Of a stretch of 64,000 nt of DNA, positions 44,642-53,150 are shown in pieces (the first letter of the stretch is position 1; every line of letters begins with the position of its first letter). This stretch comes from Clostridium beijerinckii HUN142. Its GTDB lineage: Bacteria > Bacillota > Clostridia > Clostridiales > Clostridiaceae. Location of the stretch: contig NZ_JHXK01000009.1 in assembly GCF_000621745.1 (NCBI RefSeq), positions 1 through 64,000 on the forward strand, given 5' to 3'. Below the pieces are notes generated by a model. It saw nothing but the letters and a program-made list of their open reading frames with translations, made no database searches and was not told where the DNA came from. The translations under genes and the position numbers were made by a program.

Positions 44642-45616
44642 ATGAAAGCAATTGTTTTAAAAGAGTACGGAATTCCAGCGGTTTTACAGGAACAAGAGAT
44701 AGATGTACCAGTAATTACAGAAACACAGGTTCTAGTAGAAATGTATGCTGCTTCAATCAATCCAGCAGATTCTGTATTACGTTCTGGGGCTGTTAAGGAT
44801 ATTTTACCAGTTCAGTTGCCGTATGTTCTCGGTGCTGATCTTGCCGGTGTTGTCATTGAGGTTGGAAGTAAAGTAACCCATTTGAAACCTGGCGACCGTG
44901 TTATGGGTATTCCTACTAACAACGGTGGAGCCTATGCAGATTATGTAGCAATGGAAGAAAACGCACTTGCAATAATCCAACCCGGAATGTCTTTTCATGA
45001 AGCTGCTGCATTGCCAACGGTTGGTTTGACTGCCTGGCAGTCTTTGTTTAAGTATGCTAAACTACAACCTGGACAGCGTATTCTAATTCATGCAGGCGCT
45101 GGCGGTGTAGGACATATTGCTGTTCAGCTCGCTAAACAAGCAGGTGCATATGTGATTGCAACAGCCCGTGAATTTAACCATGAATTTGTGCGACAATTAG
45201 GTGCCGACGAGGTAATTGATTATACCACAACTGATTTTACAAAGGCTATAAATAGTTCTGTAGATATTGTACTAGATATGGTTATGGATAGATCAGCTAC
45301 GGTTCTAGATGCAAAAATAGGTGAAACTGGGCGAAAAAGCTACTCTGTTTTGAAGGATGGAGGCACGCTCATTTCGCTGGTAGCCATGGCGATTAATGAA
45401 CATCCACAAATTCGCGGAATTAAAGCTCAATTTGTTCATGCAGAACCAAACCACGATGATTTAGTGTCTATTCTTCAAAACGTCCATGACCAAAAATTGA
45501 AGGTTCATTTGAGCGGAATTTTCCCATTTACATCTCAAGGATTAGCCGAAGCGTACCGTGAGTGCGAAACAGATCCTAAGAGGGGTAAGGTAGTAATTCA
45601 GAGAAAGCAAGGTTAG
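44642..45616 (+). CDS. MDR-family quinone/NADPH oxidoreductase (paralogue of the one at 7672)
   Basis: The 324-residue protein has ASINPADSVLRSG, GADLAGVVIEVG, and the nucleotide-binding IHAGAGGVGHIAVQLAKQAGAYV (about 150-170). The closing FTSQGLAEAYRECETDPKRGKVV matches the related SPQGIKEAYINSKKQPKKGRISV of the 7.7 kb gene. Codons are less AT-rich than those of that paralogue, so the two pairs probably came from different sources. AGGAGG is 8 bases before the ATG. Confidence 0.9.
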   Translation: MKAIVLKEYGIPAVLQEQEIDVPVITETQVLVEMYAASINPADSVLRSGAVKDILPVQLPYVLGADLAGVVIEVGSKVTHLKPGDRVMGIPTNNGGAYADYVAMEENALAIIQPGMSFHEAAALPTVGLTAWQSLFKYAKLQPGQRILIHAGAGGVGHIAVQLAKQAGAYVIATAREFNHEFVRQLGADEVIDYTTTDFTKAINSSVDIVLDMVMDRSATVLDAKIGETGRKSYSVLKDGGTLISLVAMAINEHPQIRGIKAQFVHAEPNHDDLVSILQNVHDQKLKVHLSGIFPFTSQGLAEAYRECETDPKRGKVVIQRKQG

Positions 45617-45764
45617 GATTGTAAAAATCTAGTAAACCTTTTAATCCCTATGTACAAGATATTGTGATGCTGATGAACCACATCAGCATCATCAGGAAAA
45701 GTAAGCTGAATAGTTTTTGCCGTATGGCTTGCTGTATCCGAGAAGAAATTTCTTGTGCTCCAAT

Positions 45765-45803
45765 CAAAATACCATCCAAGCCCGCGGCTTGGATGGTATT
45801 TTG
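45765..45803. other. perfect 17-bp hairpin
   Basis: CAAAATACCATCCAAGC and its exact complement flank CCGCG. It lies 149 bases after the oxidoreductase stop, without a T-run. A larger dyad about CTGATG..CATCAG (45668-45690) is nearby. Could be a terminator, a cruciform, or the end of a lost element. Confidence 0.55.
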
Positions 45804-45863
45804 ATTCATACTTCATGTGTTGTGAATAATTCATGAGGGATCTTTTTATTTGGATCATATAAA

Positions 45864-45892
45864 TTGACCATAAAATTATAGCATTATATAAT
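45864..45892 (+). promoter_or_regulatory. strong sigma-A-type promoter
   Basis: TTGACC, 17 bases, TATAAT. It points at the methyltransferase remnant at 46020. A TAGC..GCTA dyad overlaps the -10 box and could be an operator. It is an orphan promoter now that the gene is destroyed. Confidence 0.6.
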
Positions 45893-46019
45893 TAAGCTAT
45901 GGTTAAGTATTATTAGAAGTAATGCCCTAAGTGAACTAGGTTCTAACTTACTATCTCTTAAACGCAATCATATTAATTAAGTGTATTCAATAATATTTAT
46001 TTTACATAAGGAGATTATT

Positions 46020-46070
46020 ATGAACTATTTTAAATCTAATAAATAAGCCTGGGAAGAAGCATTTGAAAAG
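46020..46070 (+). pseudogene. SAM-dependent methyltransferase, N-terminal stub
   Basis: AAGGAGATTATT-ATG opens MNYFKSNK-stop-AWEEAFEKGG. The start is like that of clostridial class I methyltransferases (N..KEAWEEAFE). A TAA replaces the expected GAA at codon 9. Homology stops at about 46070. The complete promoter and ribosome binding site remain. Confidence 0.5.
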
Positions 46071-46074
46071 GGTG

Positions 46075-46371
46075 GTCTGAAGAGGTATGCGAAAGGTTGC
46101 AAAATGAAACATATCCATTCCTATAGTAAAATCACTGTTAAGCATCTTGCGGTACATAGCAATAATATCCTTTTCCAACACTTCTCCCATTGACTTCGTT
46201 TCTAGTGGGATTACTGGAATTCCTGCTTGAGCTGCCAGGTGTATATTTTGTTTCAATTCTGTGGCAATATTAAGTAACGTGCTTTCACTTTTTGCTGTCT
46301 CTATATCCCTCATACCCGTATTCTTACAAAATTTATCCCAATGTGACGATCTTGTACACGTATCCTTAACA
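46075..46371 (-). pseudogene. open frame without recognised family, no intact ends
   Basis: A leftward frame from about 46371 encodes HWDKFCKNTGMRDIETAKSE, LATELKQNIHLAAQAGIPVI and DIIAMYRKMLNSDFTIGMD. It is open for about 100 codons and follows a stop. The text looks like real protein but I cannot place it. It is directly downstream of the cyclase gene. No ribosome binding site for the ATG at 46313 was found. Confidence 0.3.
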
Positions 46372-46408
46372 TACTATCAGTAATTATTTGTGTAATGACG
46401 ATTATAGT

Positions 46409-46987
46409 TTAAACTTCTGCAATAACTCTGCATGGAAGCCCTGAAAAACCACTCATATTCACAGGAAAGGTATATGCTGTAAAAGCGTTGCTGTTTGTAG
46501 TTTCATAAAGCAAATCTAAATTATTTAAATTTTCGATTATAAATACTCCCCTATCAGCGCAGTATTGATCTATCCTTAAATGATTCTCAGGACCTTTTGC
46601 TCCTGCCATGTCCACACCTATAAAACTCACATTCTTACCAATCAAGGCATCAACTAGTTCATCTGATAATTCTATATAAGTTCCGAAATATTCCTTTGCC
46701 CCATATCCGAATTCATTTAATATTCCTGAATAAAAGATGATAAAATCATTGGGCTGAATAACACTTAGATCTATATCCTTTATTGTCACCTCTCCAGTTT
46801 TAATGTGCCTAATATCAAATACTATTCCTCTTGTAATGATTTTTTCTATGGAAAATTCCTTATCCCTAGCATCAAAATGAGTTCCTACATGCCCTGCCTT
46901 ATCAAGATCAGTCCCAAAGGCCTGGGCTCCAAGACCTACCGCTTCTAAAACTTTTTTGTCTACTTTGCAACTTAAATCAATTTTCAT
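46409..46987 (-). CDS. cyclase-family protein (kynurenine-formamidase-like)
   Basis: The 192-residue metal hydrolase has a DLSCKVD start, the metal motif HVGTHFDARD (HxGTHxD, about residues 33-42), FYSGILNEFGYGAKEYFG, and GVDMAGA. Members hydrolyse amides or lactones of small aromatic compounds. The natural substrate here is unknown. A 29-codon tail of a sister gene lies at 6860-6949. It follows a MarR gene on the same strand. Confidence 0.88.
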   Translation of the reverse strand: MKIDLSCKVDKKVLEAVGLGAQAFGTDLDKAGHVGTHFDARDKEFSIEKIITRGIVFDIRHIKTGEVTIKDIDLSVIQPNDFIIFYSGILNEFGYGAKEYFGTYIELSDELVDALIGKNVSFIGVDMAGAKGPENHLRIDQYCADRGVFIIENLNNLDLLYETTNSNAFTAYTFPVNMSGFSGLPCRVIAEV

Positions 46988-47058
46988 ACAAAAACCTCCA
47001 TTCTAAAAATTTAATTTCTAAAAAATAATCTTACTTAATTAGACCAAACATAAATTAA

Positions 47059-47520
47059 TTAATACATGTTACCATCTTTCTCTATATCCTTAAATGTATT
47101 ATCTATCAGAGAGTTTATATCATTAAGAAATCCTAATATAATTACTTGTTCATCTTCAGTATATTTTTCCACAATAGATTTTTTATCTCTTTGGATTTTA
47201 TCATGTAATTTTTTGTGAATCTTGTATATCCTTTGTCCTGATTCTGTTAACTTATAATATATTTTTTGTTTATTTCCAGTTTCCTGATATTTCTCAACAA
47301 GGTCCTGACTAAGTAATTTCTTACACATTTTTGTTATAGCACCTGTGGTCATCTCCAATTCATTGGAAATCTTAGTCACATTAGCATCTTCATTATCTCC
47401 TATTATAGAAATACAATGAATTTGAGAAATACTAAGTTCCCCATCAATATTAGGAGCAAATAATTCAGTGTTTTCTTGAATTTTCTTTAAAGAAAATATG
47501 ATCTCATTTTCAATATTCAT
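47059..47520 (-). CDS. MarR-family regulator
   Basis: The 153-residue protein has the winged helix VTKISNELEMTTGAITKMCKKLLSQDLVEKYQETGNKQKIYYKLTESG (about 48-95) flanked by dimer helices. It is 71 bases before the cyclase gene on the same strand and so is probably its regulator. The gene is monocistronic or co-transcribed with the cyclase. Confidence 0.9.
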   Translation of the reverse strand: MNIENEIIFSLKKIQENTELFAPNIDGELSISQIHCISIIGDNEDANVTKISNELEMTTGAITKMCKKLLSQDLVEKYQETGNKQKIYYKLTESGQRIYKIHKKLHDKIQRDKKSIVEKYTEDEQVIILGFLNDINSLIDNTFKDIEKDGNMY

Positions 47521-47687
47521 TATTAATCTCTCACTTTCTTCCCTGGAAGTAACTTAAGCATATCTCAATCTTTCTTCCATGTCAACAAGTTTTTAATTAA
47601 ATTAAAATTATAATTCACTAGGTGACACTCTGTAAACTTGTCAACTTATTTTGCTCAATCTTCAAATTGAAACATTTCTTCAAAAAT

Positions 47688-47731
47688 AAAACAGCCCAGG
47701 AGCATTTATACCTCTTGCTTCGGGCTGTTTT
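47688..47731. terminator. terminator-like hairpin
   Basis: AAAACAGCCC and GGGCTGTTTT form a perfect 10-bp stem around an inner AGGAG..CTCTT pairing, then CGTCTTT. No gene ends close by on the plus strand. It could isolate the TetR promoter at 47860. Confidence 0.65.
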
Positions 47732-47735
47732 CGTC

Positions 47736-47776
47736 TTTACTTATGATACGGTTCTCCATAATTACTACAAATAGTA
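47736..47776. repeat. hairpin repeat, family B
   Basis: TTTACTTATGATACGGTTCTCC followed by ATAATTACTACAAATAGTA. It shares the GATACGGTTC centre with the other copies; the right half has decayed. Confidence 0.55.
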
Positions 47777-47859
47777 CTTTTTCTTTTTATTTTTCAACTC
47801 GAAAAACATATTATGTAATTTTTAAAAGACGCTTATAATATTATTTTCCAAATTTTATA

Positions 47860-47918
47860 TTGACAGCCTATATTTTCAGGATTACAATAAAAATGAATTT
47901 GAATTCAAATTCATTTTT
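47860..47918 (+). promoter_or_regulatory. TetR promoter with 30-bp palindromic operator
   Basis: TTGACA (47860-47865), a 17-base spacer and TACAAT (47883-47888). A perfect 30-bp palindrome centred on GAATTC, with arms of AAAAATGAATTTGAA, begins right after the -10 box at 47889. A repressor there would block initiation, so autorepression by the TetR gene at 47937 is the obvious reading. Confidence 0.85.
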
Positions 47919-47936
47919 GTTAAGGAGTGAATTTTT

Positions 47937-48617
47937 GTGGACAATATTATTTCAAGAAAAACAGAAGATAAAAAAGAATTAAAGAGAAAAGCAATCTTAA
48001 AAGCAGCTGCTGATGTTTTTTCCAAAAAGGGATATATAGACGCCTCTATAAAGGATATTACTAATGAAGCTTCTATATCTGTAGGTTCTTTTTATTCTTA
48101 CTTTAACAACAAAGAAGAGATATTAATACAAATCTTTGATGAAATTTCAAATATGAGTATGAAAGCTGCTTCAGAAATTTCAAAAGCTTTAAAAGATAAT
48201 GTAATCGAACAATTTACAAGTTCAATGACAAGTGCAATCTGTATATACGTAAAAAATAAAGAATTTGCCAAAATATTGTTTGTAAAATCTATGGGAATTA
48301 ATGAATTATTTGAGAAGAAACGTTCAGAAATCCTAGACAGAACAACTGTTTATTTAAAAATGCTGTTAGAACATTTAAATCAAAAACATTTATGCGTTAT
48401 AGATAATATAGAGATAACTTCAGTTCTTCTTACACATAGCATATTTGGGGTAATAACCAATTGGCTTGATGAAAGACTTAATTGTAGCATAAAAGATATG
48501 ATTTTCTCTTTATGTACTTATCATCTCAGGGCTTTAAATATAGATTACACAGCTGAGAATATTAATAAATATATAGATAACGTTCTTACATCGGATTATA
48601 AAGAACTTCTTAACTAA
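47937..48617 (+). CDS. TetR/AcrR-family regulator
   Basis: The 226-residue protein has an HTH at residues 18-62 (ILKAAADVFSKKGYIDASIKDITNEASISVGSFYSYFNNKEEIL). It has a longer C-terminal ligand domain of the FadR/YsiA sort (ICIYVKNKEFAKILFVKSMG). The GTG start has AAGGAG 9 bases upstream. The perfect operator lies just before. The alpha/beta hydrolase 28 bases downstream is co-transcribed and perhaps processes the inducer, maybe an acyl compound (inference). Confidence 0.9.
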   Translation: MDNIISRKTEDKKELKRKAILKAAADVFSKKGYIDASIKDITNEASISVGSFYSYFNNKEEILIQIFDEISNMSMKAASEISKALKDNVIEQFTSSMTSAICIYVKNKEFAKILFVKSMGINELFEKKRSEILDRTTVYLKMLLEHLNQKHLCVIDNIEITSVLLTHSIFGVITNWLDERLNCSIKDMIFSLCTYHLRALNIDYTAENINKYIDNVLTSDYKELLN

Positions 48618-48645
48618 AAAATTCAAATTATGGAGGTATAAAAAA

Positions 48646-49425
48646 ATGGAACAATACAGATCAAAGGAAATTTACGCAGACTTTTACGAAAATGAGGGAA
48701 AACCATTAGCAGTTATTATGAGTGGAAGTGTACCTGGGCTTCCACCTAATATAAGTGATGATTTATTAAATTATTTAAAGCAGAATTTTAATCTTTTACT
48801 CTTAGCGTACTATGGAATCGGAGATCTTCCAAAGTCTCTAGAAATGGTTCCAGTGGAGTACTTTACAAAAGCTATAAACTTTATTAAAGAAAAACACAAT
48901 GTACCTGACAATAAATTAATTATTATAGGTCAGTCTAAAGGAGGAGAAGCTGCTTTAGTGTTAACAAATTACATGAAATCTGCAATCACTATCGCCTGTG
49001 TTCCTAGTTCATATGTTTTTCAGGGCTTGCCGGAAGATCTTTTTAGCATCTACAAAGCACAGCCAAAAGCTTCATGGTCCTTTAATAATAAGGAATTACC
49101 ATATATCAAATTTAATATTGATGAAGCTGCTATGGATGATGCAAAAAATAATAATTTTTGCAGATGTCATGAAATTTCCATAGAAAAGAATTTTAATCCA
49201 GATGCCGTAATAAATATAGATTCATATAAAGGTAAAGTACTGCTTATTTCATCTGGAAATGATTCATACTGGCCAAGTAAAAATATGTGCAATACTCTAG
49301 TTAAAAATAGCAAAAACAAAGATAATATTAAGCATATTTCCTTAAACTTAGAAGGCCATAGCTTCTTAAAGTATGATGAATCTGTAAAAGAAATAATAAA
49401 CTATTTAAAGGCGAATGTACAATAA
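48646..49425 (+). CDS. alpha/beta hydrolase, BAAT/acyl-CoA thioesterase-like
   Basis: The 259-residue protein has the nucleophile elbow IIGQSKGGEAAL (S at about 95), an aspartate in LLISSGNDSYWPS and a histidine in NLEGHSFLKY. The GQSKGGE elbow and lack of an N-terminal extension fit the C-terminal domain of bile-acid-CoA:amino-acid N-acyltransferases and acyl-CoA thioester hydrolases. TGGAGG is 8 bases before the ATG. The partner is the TetR gene upstream, and a terminator follows. Confidence 0.85.
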   Translation: MEQYRSKEIYADFYENEGKPLAVIMSGSVPGLPPNISDDLLNYLKQNFNLLLLAYYGIGDLPKSLEMVPVEYFTKAINFIKEKHNVPDNKLIIIGQSKGGEAALVLTNYMKSAITIACVPSSYVFQGLPEDLFSIYKAQPKASWSFNNKELPYIKFNIDEAAMDDAKNNNFCRCHEISIEKNFNPDAVINIDSYKGKVLLISSGNDSYWPSKNMCNTLVKNSKNKDNIKHISLNLEGHSFLKYDESVKEIINYLKANVQ

Positions 49426-49498
49426 CTTTAATAATCCATCCACTTTGCTTTTAGGAGTCTTAATGATTCTACATTTTTTAATAATGTCATAAATCTAC

Positions 49499-49543
49499 AA
49501 AAAGAAAACCACCCGCTTAAATTTAACAGGTTGCTTTCTTTTT
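49499..49543 (+). terminator. terminator after hydrolase
   Basis: AAAAAGAAA-ACCACC and GGTTGC-TTTCTTTTT pair around TTAAATTTAA, ending in TTTTTT. It lies 74 bases after the hydrolase stop. Confidence 0.75.
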
Positions 49544-49691
49544 TATCAAAAGTGCCTCTCTTTTCAGATTTAATCTTTTATTTTGTCCTAGCCTATTTGA
49601 AAATATCCACCACAAACTTATTATCCGAGAACTTGAACTTTGCAAATTTAAAATTCTCCTCCCATTATTTTACCATTTCATCATATGTCAT

Positions 49692-49976
49692 TTAGTAAAA
49701 CTCTCTATCGAAAGTAATGATGCTCCTATAAGAAGGATTAATACTATATGTGATATCTTGTATTTGACCTTGTAGTTCTTTTTTTTCATTATCTTTAAAA
49801 CTGGTCTTGTCCAATACCACATCAAAAATAACAATTTCTAGAACAAGAATAGAAGAATTTATTATTATCCCAACATTTCCTCCAAGAGTCCTGTAAGATT
49901 GTCTGACTGATTGAAAATTTACATTTTTGTGGTCTTTCACAAATTTTCTTATTAAAAAATCAAAAATAGATTTCAT
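49692..49976 (-). pseudogene. in-frame mini copy of the CDF transporter gene
   Basis: The 94 codons join the first 50 residues of the CDF gene at 38305-39486 (..SILVLEIVI) to its last 45 (FDVVLDKTSFKDNEKKELQ..). About 900 bases encoding all other TM helices and the metal site are missing, yet the frame stays open. Sequence and upstream region (CATATATTTCGCC..) are nearly the same as the full gene. A peptide could still be made, but it cannot transport metal. Confidence 0.8.
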
Positions 49977-50248
49977 ATATTTCGCCTTCCACCGTTTTAT
50001 CTTATTTGCTCCACGTATGTTTATATATGCGTTTAATCAATAAATTAACACTGAAAACTAACTTAATAATCCAGTATATTATCAAATATTATACTGCAAA
50101 ATTCCTTATACAGTATAATAAACAGCTCATATGCTAATGAGCTGTTTATCTTATTATATATTTAGAGCAAATGATAGGCAAAAAAACTCATTTATTTTCA
50201 TGTGCCTTACTTTATTAAAACTAGGTAGTTATACAGACACAATATTTA

Positions 50249-51616
50249 TTAATGCTGGTTTGCTACTACTTGATTCTTTTTTATTTTATTATTAAAAATA
50301 ATGTATAGTATTGCTCCAGTTAAAAAGGTAATTATTTCTGTAATGGTCATAGACCATATAACACCATGCAATCCATAGAAATTATTCAATACTATTATGA
50401 CAGGAATAAAAAGAATCCCTTGTGTAATTCCCATAATTGTTGATGGTATTCCTTGACCTGATGCTTGAAAAATTCCTGTAAATAATGTAGTAAATCCATT
50501 GAAAAGTGCGGAAATAAGCATGGCTGTCATGATATAAACTCCAACAGTTAATACTGATGAATCATTAGAAAACAGATGAATAATTACATTTCTAAAAATA
50601 AAAACTAAAGTAACAAATCCACCTGATAATCCTAAAATCCATAAAGCTGATTGTTTTATACTGTCTTTTAATCTGTTAAAGTTTTCATTAGAAAAATTAT
50701 ATGCAATTAAAGGGATAATTCCTAATGCGAGTCCCATTGCAAGGAATTCTGGTACTTGTACAAGTCTCAAGGCAATACCAAAACTAGCTACTACACTTTC
50801 TCCATATCTAATTGAATAATTATTCAAAAGAAGAGTTGTAATAATTAGAAAACCAGCTAGGAACAATTCAGAAACCCCAACTTTATATATCTCTATTTTA
50901 TCTTTAAGAGAAATATTAAAATTCTTAATAAATCCTTTTAAATTCTCACTTTTTGTTTCCAAGTAGTAAATATAATAAATTGATGAAGCTATATTAGCTA
51001 AAATCATTGATAATGCTACTCCTACAACATCAAATCTAAATACTAGTATAAATAATGGGTCAAATATAAGACCAAAAATTGTACTTACAACCATTCCGAA
51101 CATTGATTCTTTTGATGCTCCTTCTGCTCTCACAACTTGCTCCAATGCGAAGTTCATTATAATTGCAAAACCACCAATAAACATAGTTAAAGAATAACTT
51201 TTTGTATAATTAATAATAGCAGAAGTATCTGCTCCCAAAATCTTAACAATAGGATTAAGTGCTATAATAGCAATTATTCCAAGCAAAATTCCTATGATAA
51301 TACTACTATAAAAAGAATATCCAGCTATCTTCTTAGCTTTATCTTTATCTTGTTTAGCAATAAGACGAGTTATAAATGTTCCGCCTCCAGCTCCTAACAT
51401 ATTTCCAAAAGCCATTAATATAGTGAAGATTGGTAGTCCTAAAGTGATAGCAGTTAACATATCTGTATTGTTTAATAGTCCAATAAAAAAAGCATTAATA
51501 ACGTTATATATTGTACCTACTGACATACCGATCATCATAGGAATAGATAAATGTGCAATTGCCTTAGTAATCGGTGCACTTTCTAAATAATATTCGTTTG
51601 AAAATTTTTGTTTCAT
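50249..51616 (-). CDS. MATE-family efflux transporter
   Basis: The 455-residue protein has twelve TM segments and the MATE marks APITKAIAHLSIPMMIGM, GAGGGTFITRLIAKQDK, VRAEGASKESMFGM and FQASGQGIPSTIMGI. It belongs to the NorM/MepA-like group that exports drugs by Na+ or H+ antiport. ATG at 51616 has GGAGG 9 bases upstream; the ATG at 51631 overlaps that site. It lies after a MarR gene, with matching operator-like sites before both. Confidence 0.93.
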   Translation of the reverse strand: MKQKFSNEYYLESAPITKAIAHLSIPMMIGMSVGTIYNVINAFFIGLLNNTDMLTAITLGLPIFTILMAFGNMLGAGGGTFITRLIAKQDKDKAKKIAGYSFYSSIIIGILLGIIAIIALNPIVKILGADTSAIINYTKSYSLTMFIGGFAIIMNFALEQVVRAEGASKESMFGMVVSTIFGLIFDPLFILVFRFDVVGVALSMILANIASSIYYIYYLETKSENLKGFIKNFNISLKDKIEIYKVGVSELFLAGFLIITTLLLNNYSIRYGESVVASFGIALRLVQVPEFLAMGLALGIIPLIAYNFSNENFNRLKDSIKQSALWILGLSGGFVTLVFIFRNVIIHLFSNDSSVLTVGVYIMTAMLISALFNGFTTLFTGIFQASGQGIPSTIMGITQGILFIPVIIVLNNFYGLHGVIWSMTITEIITFLTGAILYIIFNNKIKKNQVVANQH

Positions 51617-51641
51617 AATTTCATCCTCCATAATAAGTATT

Positions 51642-51669
51642 ATTAGAATTCGTATTCTTAGAATTCTAA
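51642..51669. promoter_or_regulatory. MarR operator sites before the MATE gene
   Basis: TTAGAATTCTAA at 51658-51669 is a perfect 12-bp palindrome. An imperfect TTAGAATTC copy lies at 51643-51651. The identical palindrome is found upstream of the MarR gene at 52161-52172. Sharing between the two is the evidence for one regulator. Confidence 0.7.
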
Positions 51670-51700
51670 GTTTTTAGTTATAAGTTATTATATTAATAAC

Positions 51701-52138
51701 TTATAGATTTCTATCTACTTTCAATAACAAAGCTAACAAAGTTTCCTTCTCTTGTTCCGTCAAGTTTGCAATAATATTTTCCTCTGCCTCAGCTACCAAT
51801 TTATTAAAATCTTCTATGAGTTCAGCACCTTTAGGCAGTACATATATATATTTTTGTCTCTCATTTTCTTTAGGAATTCTTCTTTCAATATATCCTTTTT
51901 TCTCTAATCCTTGCAGCATACTTGTAATACTTGCTTCTGTACGTTGAAAGACTTTTGCCAAATCTTTTTGAATAATACCACTGTCTTGGTGTTCATAAAT
52001 ATAACCAATCATACGTCCTTGTTGAGAATTCAATCCTAACTTTTTTACTTTTTCATCAGAACTGAGTTTCATTTTTATCGCAATACTTCTAATTACTTCT
52101 GAATATGGTGTTTCTATCGAGTATTTAGAATTAGTCAT
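51701..52138 (-). CDS. MarR-family regulator of the MATE pump
   Basis: The 145-residue protein has the winged helix QQGRMIGYIYEHQDSGIIQKDLAKVFQRTEASITSMLQGLEKKGYIERR (about 40-88) with the wing ENERQKYIYVLPKG. It is 84 bases upstream of the MATE gene on the same strand. The common palindrome before both suggests autorepression and control of the pump. AGGAGGGAT precedes the ATG. Confidence 0.93.
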   Translation of the reverse strand: MTNSKYSIETPYSEVIRSIAIKMKLSSDEKVKKLGLNSQQGRMIGYIYEHQDSGIIQKDLAKVFQRTEASITSMLQGLEKKGYIERRIPKENERQKYIYVLPKGAELIEDFNKLVAEAEENIIANLTEQEKETLLALLLKVDRNL

Positions 52139-52160
52139 TCAAATCCCTCCTAAATTTTAC

Positions 52161-52172
52161 TTAGAATTCTAA
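52161..52172. promoter_or_regulatory. MarR operator before the marR gene
   Basis: Perfect palindrome TTAGAATTCTAA, 22 bases upstream of the MarR start; the same site lies between MarR and MATE. Confidence 0.7.
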
Positions 52173-52693
52173 CTATTTATAGTTTAACAATTAGACTTTC
52201 AAGTGTCAATATTTATTTTTTATAATTATTTCTATATTTATAATATTTATTTTTTTACATGCTATCTTTTACTTATGATGCGTTTTTTCGCATCAGTATC
52301 AAGTGATAACACTGTTTTCTTTCTCACTTGTATAACTAATTCTTTTGTTTAAAATAGGAAGCACCGCTTAGATACTTCCCATCATTCTACTTTTAACTCT
52401 CACACCATAAAGGAATTTTATATCGAACCATAACTATTTATGTTTCCACTAATTAGAAATCTTTATTAATTCAATTCTTAAGTACTCTTTAAACTCATTA
52501 AATAATAATTCATTATCTGAGTTATTATTTATTTTGCCTTAATGTGAACCTTTATTTCTAAGTATTCTAATCTTATGTAGAACTTCCGAATCATTAAGGT
52601 TAATAATTGATTTTCTTTAAATTAATTATATTCTTAAACTAGGATAAACACTTCACTCATCCTCATTCCGTCGCCAACATGATAATTTTGCTA
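52173..52693. other. 521-base intergenic region
   Basis: It contains one family B hairpin (52271-52304) and no coding frame with recognisable text. A short GGAAG..CTTCC stem at about 52358-52380 is the only other structure seen. Confidence 0.5.
52271..52304. repeat. hairpin repeat, family B
   Basis: ACTTATGATGCG-TTTTTT-CGCATCA-GTATCAAGT. The arms TGATGCG/CGCATCA and ACTT/AAGT pair, and compensatory changes from the GATACGG form keep the stem. That suggests selection on the fold. Confidence 0.55.
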
Positions 52694-53110
52694 TTATTTT
52701 ATAGCTACAAGAATTAAGCTAATAATTAAACCTGAAATCATAAAATAACTTCCACTAATAACACCGTACAAAATTGGGCGAGGTATGTTCGGATTTATTC
52801 CGGTATTGACTGTCGTTGAAGCCAATAAACCAATTCCAACAACTCCACCAAAGATAATTGCATCAACAATGGATTCAATCCTGAAAGCGTAAATCAAAAT
52901 GGCCATGGCCACTGTTGTAAGTAAACCACACACCAATGGACCAATAATAAATATGGGAGCTGGCTTTTCACTTTTACCTTCCTCTTTTCCTAGTGCAATA
53001 GAATAGGCCTTCCCAAAAATTGCAGTAAACCAAAATCCACCCACTAAGGAGTTTGCTATTGTTGCAAGCACAACTGCAATCCAATTAATTTCATGTATTA
53101 TATTAAACAT
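52694..53110 (-). CDS. DUF1761 family membrane protein
   Basis: The 138-residue protein has four TM helices. The family text is INWIAVVLATIANSLVGGFWFTAIFGKAYSIALG in TM1 and first loop, followed by IIGPLVCGLLTTVAMAILI. DUF1761 has no known function. It is 40 bases after the YdeI-like gene on the same strand, so they may be one transcript. Confidence 0.88.
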   Translation of the reverse strand: MFNIIHEINWIAVVLATIANSLVGGFWFTAIFGKAYSIALGKEEGKSEKPAPIFIIGPLVCGLLTTVAMAILIYAFRIESIVDAIIFGGVVGIGLLASTTVNTGINPNIPRPILYGVISGSYFMISGLIISLILVAIK

Positions 53111-53150
53111 AATTTCCCCTCCTATTTGTTAAACAATCTACTTGCCTATT

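Noticed and set aside
45613..45858. 81-codon leftward frame after the second quinone oxidoreductase
   Set aside because: It reads through a perfect 17-bp hairpin and gives no family-like text; most likely chance.
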